From: Geosiphon pyriformis | Taxonomy: Eukaryota; Glomeromycota; Glomeromycetes; Archaeosporales; Geosiphonaceae | Direction: 5' to 3' | Length of the DNA stretch: 64,000 nucleotides | Assembly: GCA_016748015.1 (NCBI GenBank) | Contig: JAAOMT010000283.1 | Span: 127,322 to 191,321, forward strand | The notes under the pieces: model-generated | Databases searched by the model: none | Told to the model about the DNA's origin: nothing | What the model saw: the letters and a program-made list of their open reading frames with translations, nothing else | Shown here: positions 58,018 through 64,000 of the stretch, one piece after another | How positions within the stretch are numbered: the first letter of the stretch is position 1 | How the letters are laid out: every line of letters starts with the position of its first letter | Program-made: the position numbers and the translations under genes

Positions 58018-58490
58018 TCAACAATAAAATAATATCAAGTTTCCCACCATTATGAAAGGTAACCACTGTTTGAATGTGGAAATATTTTTAAGCAAGGCTA
58101 CTTGCAAAATGGGCAAAATAACAACATCAGACACGTTAAAACTGAGACTTAGAATTTCCACAATATGGTCAGCAGTTATGACGGCTTGGCGGGCGATCAT
58201 TACGCCTTTTTCATGATTAAGAGTGAATTTAAAGGCTCATAAATTTTGATTCTCGATTATTAATTTTTATGAAATCAGAATCCATTGAACAATTCCCCAG
58301 TTCCATCAATTAACTAAAGTTGTTCCCATCTCATCTGATCCCGAATTAGGTATCTTGACGAAATCCTTATTAGCTCCGATAATATCTTTCTCAAGCAAAT
58401 ATTAGGGTTTCAGAGGTACGCAGAATTAATCCTTTCAAGAAATCGCTTTTGCCGGTATCAGGTGGACCCAACGTCATGATGGTTGAGGCA
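58018..58490 (-). pseudogene. Possible P-loop GTPase relic
   Basis: The minus strand carries, in different frames, TLGPPDTGKSDFLKGLI (a Walker A/G1-like GPPDTGKS, about 58430-58480), then DFVKIPNSGSDEMGTTLVN, MELGNCSMDSDF, and IARQAVITADHIVEILSLS down to 58030. The order G1, TT(L)V, M(E/D)(L/F)G, hydrophobic strand recalls MglA-like or bacterial-type small GTPases. Stops and frame changes make it a pseudogene if real. Alternatively it is an undetected multi-exon gene or chance. Confidence 0.3.
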
Positions 58491-58985
58491 TAATAAATAT
58501 GGTGAAGAACGCGCAAAACAAATTTGAACTCACAATATGATGTTTAATGGACCTATTTTTAATTTTTTATATACCATTTATTACGTAGCTCTCGTTATAG
58601 TATAGTAAGGAGCGATTCTAATTCATTTATTTCCAAAATCACAAATCACCCGGAATTTGATTCCTTTAATTTAACTGATGAGAGTCTATCTTTTTACCCT
58701 ATCATAATTTAGATCTTGATTGTTGATTTAAAGAATTTTCTCATTGCTATAGCTTTCAAACTGTAACACTTTCCTACTTTAGAAATATTACTCGTATTTT
58801 GAACAAACGTCAATTATTATTTTGGTTCAATAAATTTTTCACTTTGAAATAATTTTATTATATCATAATTTTTTGAAAAAATCAATTATAATTTCTTCAA
58901 AATAATGTTATTTATAAATAAAATAACAAAGCAAAAATTATTCAACTTTTATGTAATTAAATATTTGCTTAATTATATATATAAA
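58491..58985. other. Intergenic stretch
   Basis: No gene seen; AT-rich, with a TA-rich run near 58975-58998. Confidence 0.5.
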
Positions 58986-58987
58986 TA

Positions 58988-59073
58988 TATATATATTTTT
59001 ATTAATGCGTAGCCCAATCACTATCTAATACAAATACGACTGGAATTAAACGTGACTCATGCGTTTTCTACAT
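58988..59073 (-). mobile_element. LINE 3' end fragment
   Basis: The minus strand reads CATGTAGAAAACGCATGAGTC, then TTAGATAGTGATTGGGCTACGCATTAATAAAAAT, matching the LINE 3' UTR end. It is bounded on the right by an (AT)n run at 59074-59098. Confidence 0.7.
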
Positions 59074-59098
59074 GATTATATATATATATATATATATT
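59074..59098. repeat. (AT)n microsatellite
   Basis: About twelve AT units between two LINE 3' end fragments. Confidence 0.8.
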
Positions 59099-59099
59099 T

Positions 59100-59212
59100 T
59101 AGCTTTAACAAAATGTAATCCAAATTATTAAATATTTTTACAACATGCAATATGTACTATAATAAAAAACAATCTATGTGCTTTTTATACATAACTAGCT
59201 ACCTAAATTTAT
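59100..59212 (-). mobile_element. LINE 3' end fragment, more decayed
   Basis: The minus strand reads GGTAGCTAGTTATGTATAAAAAGCACATAG and ends GGATTACATTTTGTTAAAGC, the same 3' UTR in altered form. Same orientation as the neighbour at 58988-59073. Confidence 0.6.
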
Positions 59213-59620
59213 GTTAAAATTACATTAAGTTAAACACCAAAATTTTTTAATTGTTTTAATATTTAAACTTAATTTATTATATATTTTAAACTTTATAACT
59301 TTATAATTTTTTAAATATTGCCACAGAATTTTTTTGTTTTATTTTAATTAAATACATTGTTATTTTATATTTAAAAACTTGATTATTTTTATTTATAAAT
59401 TAAATTTGTTACAGTTTTATATTTTAAAATTTGAATATAATAATTTATATATTAAAATATTACAATTAATTTAAAATTTAATCTAATGTATAATAATTTG
59501 TAATGAATTTTAAGTATTTTAATAAAATTTAATTGTAGTAATAATTTGTTTAGTTTTAAAATATAAATTTAATTTTGTAAAAACAATTATAATTAATTAC
59601 TTATTTCGAATTTAATAATC
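59213..59620. other. AT-rich stretch
   Basis: No gene; possibly decayed LINE sequence leading into the fragment that ends at 59666. Confidence 0.5.
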
Positions 59621-59666
59621 TAAAATATACTAGATAGCAATTGAACTTTACTTGTTAAATAAAATA
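59621..59666 (+). mobile_element. LINE 3' end fragment, plus strand
   Basis: TATACTAGATAGCAATTGAAC and TTACTTGTTAAATAAAATAAAAAAA match the last 45 bases of LINE-D before its tail. The upstream part is too decayed to delimit. Confidence 0.55.
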
Positions 59667-59837
59667 AAAAAATTTAAAATTAGTAATTAAATTATTAATT
59701 TTTAGTAAAAAAAAATTTTTAATTATAGTTTGATTAAAAAAAATTGTTTTGGCAAATTGTATTTATTATTTTTTTACAAATTTTTTTTAAACTAATTAAA
59801 TTTTATCAAAATTACATATAATTTAAACTGCTTTAAA

Positions 59838-59870
<33 letters not shown>

Positions 59871-61290
59871 TTTAGAGTTTTGTATTTATTTATATTTGTA
59901 AAAATTGAAATATTGTACCAATAATAATTATTTAATTAATATAATTTGTAAAATATTAATAAATATTAAAACTAATAATATAATTAAAAATAATTTTATC
60001 ATAAATTTTGAATTAAAATTTAATTAATAATATTAAATTAAAAACCAAATTTAATATATAGTTTTAATATAAACCAATTAAATTTTTGAAAAATATCAAG
60101 TATTAAAATAAAAGTTATTTGTTTAAAAAAATTTGTTAAAAAAAATATAAATTGTTTTGTTTTTATAACAAATAATAATTAATCAAAATAATTATACTAA
60201 TAATATAACCAAATATTGATTTGTATTTATTTTAATAAATTTATTATTGTTATTATTATTTAAATTTTAAATTATGATTAATTATTATTAAAATTAATAA
60301 AATAAAACTGGTAAAAAAATTAATAATAATTAAATAACTAAAAACAGTATTAGTAAATTTAAAATTATAAAATACAAATTTAATATTTTAAAAATCTTAA
60401 AAAAAAGCTTTTTTTTAAAAAATTTTAAAAAAATAATTATTTTTATTTTTAATTGTATACAAAAAAAAAATATAATTATTAAATATAAAAATAAAAATAA
60501 ATTATAAAACAATTAAACTTAAATTTTATGTAACAATAATCTAAATATTAAAATTATCTTTAAATTAAAACATTTAAATTATTTTAACTATAATAAGTTT
60601 ATATTTATTTGTTAATTAATTATATGTTTTTTTAAATTATAATATATAATATTGTTTTAATTAATTTAAATAATTATTTATATATAAACAAAATATAAAC
60701 TGTGTTTATTATATAATATTTTTGGTTTTATGTTTATAAATAATAGTTAAGTTATATTTTATTAAACAATAAAAAAAGTAATAATATTAATTAATATAAA
60801 AATTGCTAAAAAAACAAAACTGTAATAACAAATTTGTTATTAAAAATTTTTAATTATTAAGACAATACTAAAATCAGTTTTAATATTTTTTTTAAAAACT
60901 TTGCTTAAAAAAAAAGTTTAATAAAAAAAAGTGTGTTTTTAAAACAATTAAAAATTGTATTATTTAAGAATAATATTTTGTTTAATTTTCAGTTATTGTT
61001 TTTTTTTGTTTTGGTTATAACATAAAATAAAAAAAAAGGTTTTATTTTATATTGTTAAAATATTAAGAAATGTTTAATTAAAAAGTTTACAAAATTATGA
61101 GTAAAAATAATTGAACAATTTTTTTTTAATAAAAATTTTGGTTATTAAAAAATTATAAATAAAAACTGAAAAGCAATTTTATTAATAAAATAATTTAAAT
61201 ACAATTTAATATTAATATTAAAAAAAAACAATATGTTTTGTTAAATCTAATGGTTTTAAAAACATTTTAATTTTAAACATAAAACACATA
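59667..61290. other. AT desert
   Basis: 1.6 kb of extreme AT sequence with an (ATT)n microsatellite at about 59838-59866; no gene. The YIF1 promoter or leader must lie in 61291-61428, where GC content rises. Confidence 0.6.
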
Positions 61291-61428
61291 TTTCTTAAAA
61301 TTTTTTCGACTTGTTGATTGGGCACAAAATCGTTTGTTTCGGCATCTAAAAAATTTTAAAGAGTGGTGGAGACTTTATTTCCTTTTGAAACGATATTAAG
61401 TTGAATTAAAGATAGCATAAGTGAAAAA

Positions 61429-63104
61429 ATGTATCAACAAGCACCCCCGACTTATTCTAACTACTATCCACAACAAGCCACTGGATCGCCTCCTCCATTG
61501 CAACACCCAATTCCAACTCACCCTCCTATTCAAATGCGAGACCCACCCGTTGGTTCCCCGTCACCGTCAACACAACTGCGCATCATACATCCATCTCAAC
61601 AAATCCAGCCTGATTTACAGGATGTGTGGAACTTAAACGACAGTACCGCTCAAATGGGAATGCAATTCGGAAAAACTGCCATGAGGGCGGGAAGCCAGTA
61701 TGTTGAAAAAAATGTAGGTTTATATCAGAGTTTATATGTCCTGAAGTCAATTATCTTTATGGAAAAACATAATTCTTATTCTTTGATTTGTTTTGAGCCC
61801 TTGGGCTAATAATCTCCATTTACCTGGATTTCCTCAATTCTAAATATGATTTGTTGTTCATTTTTGAATGGCTAATCATCTTAATTAATATATAGATTAA
61901 TCGCTATGTAGATTTTCCGGCACTAAAACACTATTTCAAAGTTAACAATTCCTATGTGGCCAACAAGATTAGACTACTTTTATTCCCATGGTGGCATAAG
62001 GTAAGTTTTTTGTAAAAATGTCAAAGGGTATCGAAAGAGATTTGTTCTCGGTAATTATTCTCTATATCCCAATTATCACTGGTGTGACTATTCATGTATT
62101 ATAAGATTCCATGGGGAAAAAGTCTTGATCTGACTTCATTACTAGATATCTATTTACAGGGCCTTTTGTGATTATGACTTGCTTTTCATTATAAATATAT
62201 TAAAAACTTATGTCACATTCTTTCCTTTTCTATTATCTGTAAGTAGCCATGGTCCCGACTTGTTAAGCGCTCTGAGCAAAACGGCCAAATGGAAGGATTT
62301 AAGCCACCAAGAGAAGACATTAATTCACCGGATCTATACATACCCGGTAAAACTCTTAAATATTATTTTGCCATCTTTTAATACCGATTTTCATGCTGAG
62401 TTATACTTTAATGCTTCCCTACAGTGATGGCGCTAGTCACCTATGTATTACTTACTGGAATAGTCGCTGGTACAGAACATAAGTAAGACAAAGAATTACA
62501 GGGAATCAGATAATTAATCGTTTTTATTTTAATTCTCAATTGGTTGAAACTAATTCGAATCATTCTTTGCCAAAGATTCCATCCTGAAGTATTAGGGATG
62601 AATGCAACTACTGCATTCCTTATCGTTTTGCTGGATTTATTCTTCATCAAAACTGGATGTTATTTATTGAATATTTCTTCCGAGACTCAACTTTTAGACC
62701 TAATGGCATACTCAGGCTACAAATTTATTGGGTAAGGTTTGTGCATATCCGAATGGCTTACTCAAGATACCATAATTACACTATTATTTAATAATTTTAA
62801 TTTTTTTAAGGACAATCGTAACGCTGATAATTTCTATGATTGCTCCTTTTTGGTTGGTTGCCGCTACCTTCTTTTACACTTCTTTCTCTACTGGGTTTTT
62901 TTTGGTAAGATCACTTTACATAATTGCTCTAAAAATTAGCAAATTATTAATACAACACCTATGAAACAGCTTCGATCTTTACGTTATGTCGTATTCCCCG
63001 ATTCGACAACCACAGTCAATATCCCACAACGCAAACGAAGAATTAATTTTTTATTTTGCATTGCTGCACTTCAGGTTGTTTTGGTATACTTTCTTGTAAA
63101 ATAA
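61429..63104 (+). CDS. YIF1: Yif1 family ER-Golgi transport protein
   Basis: Seven exons: 61429-61713, 61896-62000, 62247-62346, 62425-62482, 62576-62731, 62811-62904, 62970-63104; 933 nt, 310 aa, usual for Yif1. A Pro/Gln-rich cytosolic N-terminus is followed by family blocks (QFGKTAMRAGSQYVEKN, YFKVNNSYVANKIRLLLFPW, EDINSPDLYIPVMALVTYVLL) and hydrophobic segments VMALVTYVLLTGIVAG, TAFLIVLLDLFFIKTG, IVTLIISMIAPFWLVAA and FLFCIAALQVVLVYFL. Yif1 works with Yip1 and Rab GTPases in COPII vesicle fusion at the Golgi. It ends VYFLVK with TAA. Confidence 0.92.
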
Positions 63105-64000
63105 AATTTTTGATCGTGATTTACAATTTAAAGTTGCTAGATGTCTTTGCTATTATGTCTTGTCATGTGACTGCAAGATTATGAATGAAATTTCAGTTGT
63201 AATTTCTTTCTTTTTTTGAAGCAACTGGTAGTATTTTTATTAGTAAAACACTTGCAATTATTGAAATTACTTAACAATACTTTGTAAAAATGCTTATAAT
63301 AATAGATTAACTTTTTATTAATTTTTTTTAAATTTTTTTTAATAATTTTAATATGTTTTTTGTCTTTTTTAAAAGTTTTAAAGTGGTTAATAAAAAGCCA
63401 ATAATTAAATTGCTTTTTTTGGGGTTTTTTTACTGTTATTCAGATAATTAAAAAGACTAAAATTATTAAAAAACAATTTTTTTAACTTTTTATTATATTT
63501 AATAATAACTTATTTAAAATATTAGAAGGTTTTTTTTTGGTGTTTTTAGTGTTAGTTTTATTGTTTTAAAGCTGATTTTTTTTGTAAAAATAAAGCTTTG
63601 GTTTTTTCTGTTTTTTTTTTTTATTTTTTTATTAGTTTTGTATTATTTTTATTGATTATAATACTTAGTTTAATTATAATTGTAAATAGTAATTAATTAT
63701 TTGTTTTAAATAATAATAATAAAGCATATTAATTTATATTAATTTAAATTAATTTTTAATTAAATTGTTTAATATGTTGATTAATTAATTATTGCTAATT
63801 TTAAATACAAAATAAATTATGTTTTTGTATATATTTTTAACTTATTAAGTTATTTGATTTAAAAAATAAAATAAAAATCAAATTTTCTATTTTTTTTCTA
63901 TTTTTTATAATATTTAAATAAAAATATGAAAATAACTTTGAATTTTCTTAAAAATAAACTATTTTTAATATTAAATTTTGGTTTAAAATTTTTTAAAAAT
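63105..64000. other. AT desert to the right edge
   Basis: The YIF1 3' flank, then AT-rich sequence without genes. Confidence 0.6.

Noticed and set aside
60330-60512. 60-aa hydrophobic ORF on the minus strand
   Set aside because: Phe/Ile/Leu/Lys-only product of an A/T desert; no sign of coding.

Overview
This is a nuclear window from an AT-rich eukaryote, most likely a fungus of the arbuscular-mycorrhizal type (Glomeromycotina, Rhizophagus/Gigaspora-like). The grounds are: short GT-AG introns in every host gene; a fungal-type fused tryptophan synthase; a protein resembling the fungus-specific DUF2015 family; and dense retrotransposons set in extremely AT-rich deserts. The taxon is an inference from gene content, not a database match.

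Layout. 1-10283: tandem Ty3/gypsy LTR retrotransposon (tail of one copy, LTR, full interior, LTR, start of another). Its order is gag, CCHC, protease, Cys-rich spacer, dUTPase, RT, RNase H, integrase, accessory ORF. 10284-20100: two minus-strand LINEs head to tail (LINE-A truncated and decayed, LINE-B near full length). 20785-22098: two unrecognised host ORFs around a minisatellite. 22099-23012: assembly gap. 23013-33014: compact host island with an MJ1316/DUF504 RNA-end domain gene (-), tryptophan synthase (+), eIF4A-III/FAL1 (-), DNA polymerase delta subunit 3/POL32 (+) and a small DUF2015-like membrane protein (-). Two tail-to-tail LINE 3' ends lie between TRP5 and FAL1. 33015-55700: AT-rich deserts holding two further near-full-length LINEs (LINE-C, LINE-D, both +), decayed relics of the same LTR family and a Tc1/mariner transposase relic. 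55761-58012: SWAP (suppressor-of-white-apricot) splicing regulator. 58018-58490: possible P-loop GTPase pseudogene. 58988-59666: three LINE 3' ends. 61429-63104: YIF1 Golgi protein. The remainder is AT-rich desert.

For five of the six complete host genes the spliced exon lengths are divisible by three and give family-typical proteins: TRP5 707 aa, FAL1 398 aa, POL32 442 aa, DUF2015-like 129 aa and YIF1 310 aa. The sixth, SWAP, gives 477 aa, but one splice boundary is uncertain by one base and was placed partly so that the frame closes. Two pairs are divergently arranged with 200-250 bp shared promoter space: MJ1316/TRP5 and FAL1/POL32. The products serve housekeeping roles: amino-acid synthesis, exon-junction and splicing control, replication, and ER-Golgi traffic.

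The most notable signals are in the mobile elements. (1) The gypsy element carries a dUTPase domain with all five motifs between protease and RT. (2) The elements are disabled mainly by loss of Trp codons to TGA/TAG, with many G-to-A changes in catalytic motifs; this strand-biased pattern resembles deaminase hypermutation. (3) The two LTRs of one element carry unrelated tandem repeats at the same U3 position. (4) The LINE ORF2 start codon overlaps the ORF1 stop codon. (5) Parts of the AT deserts are the near-fully AT-converted remains of the same elements.
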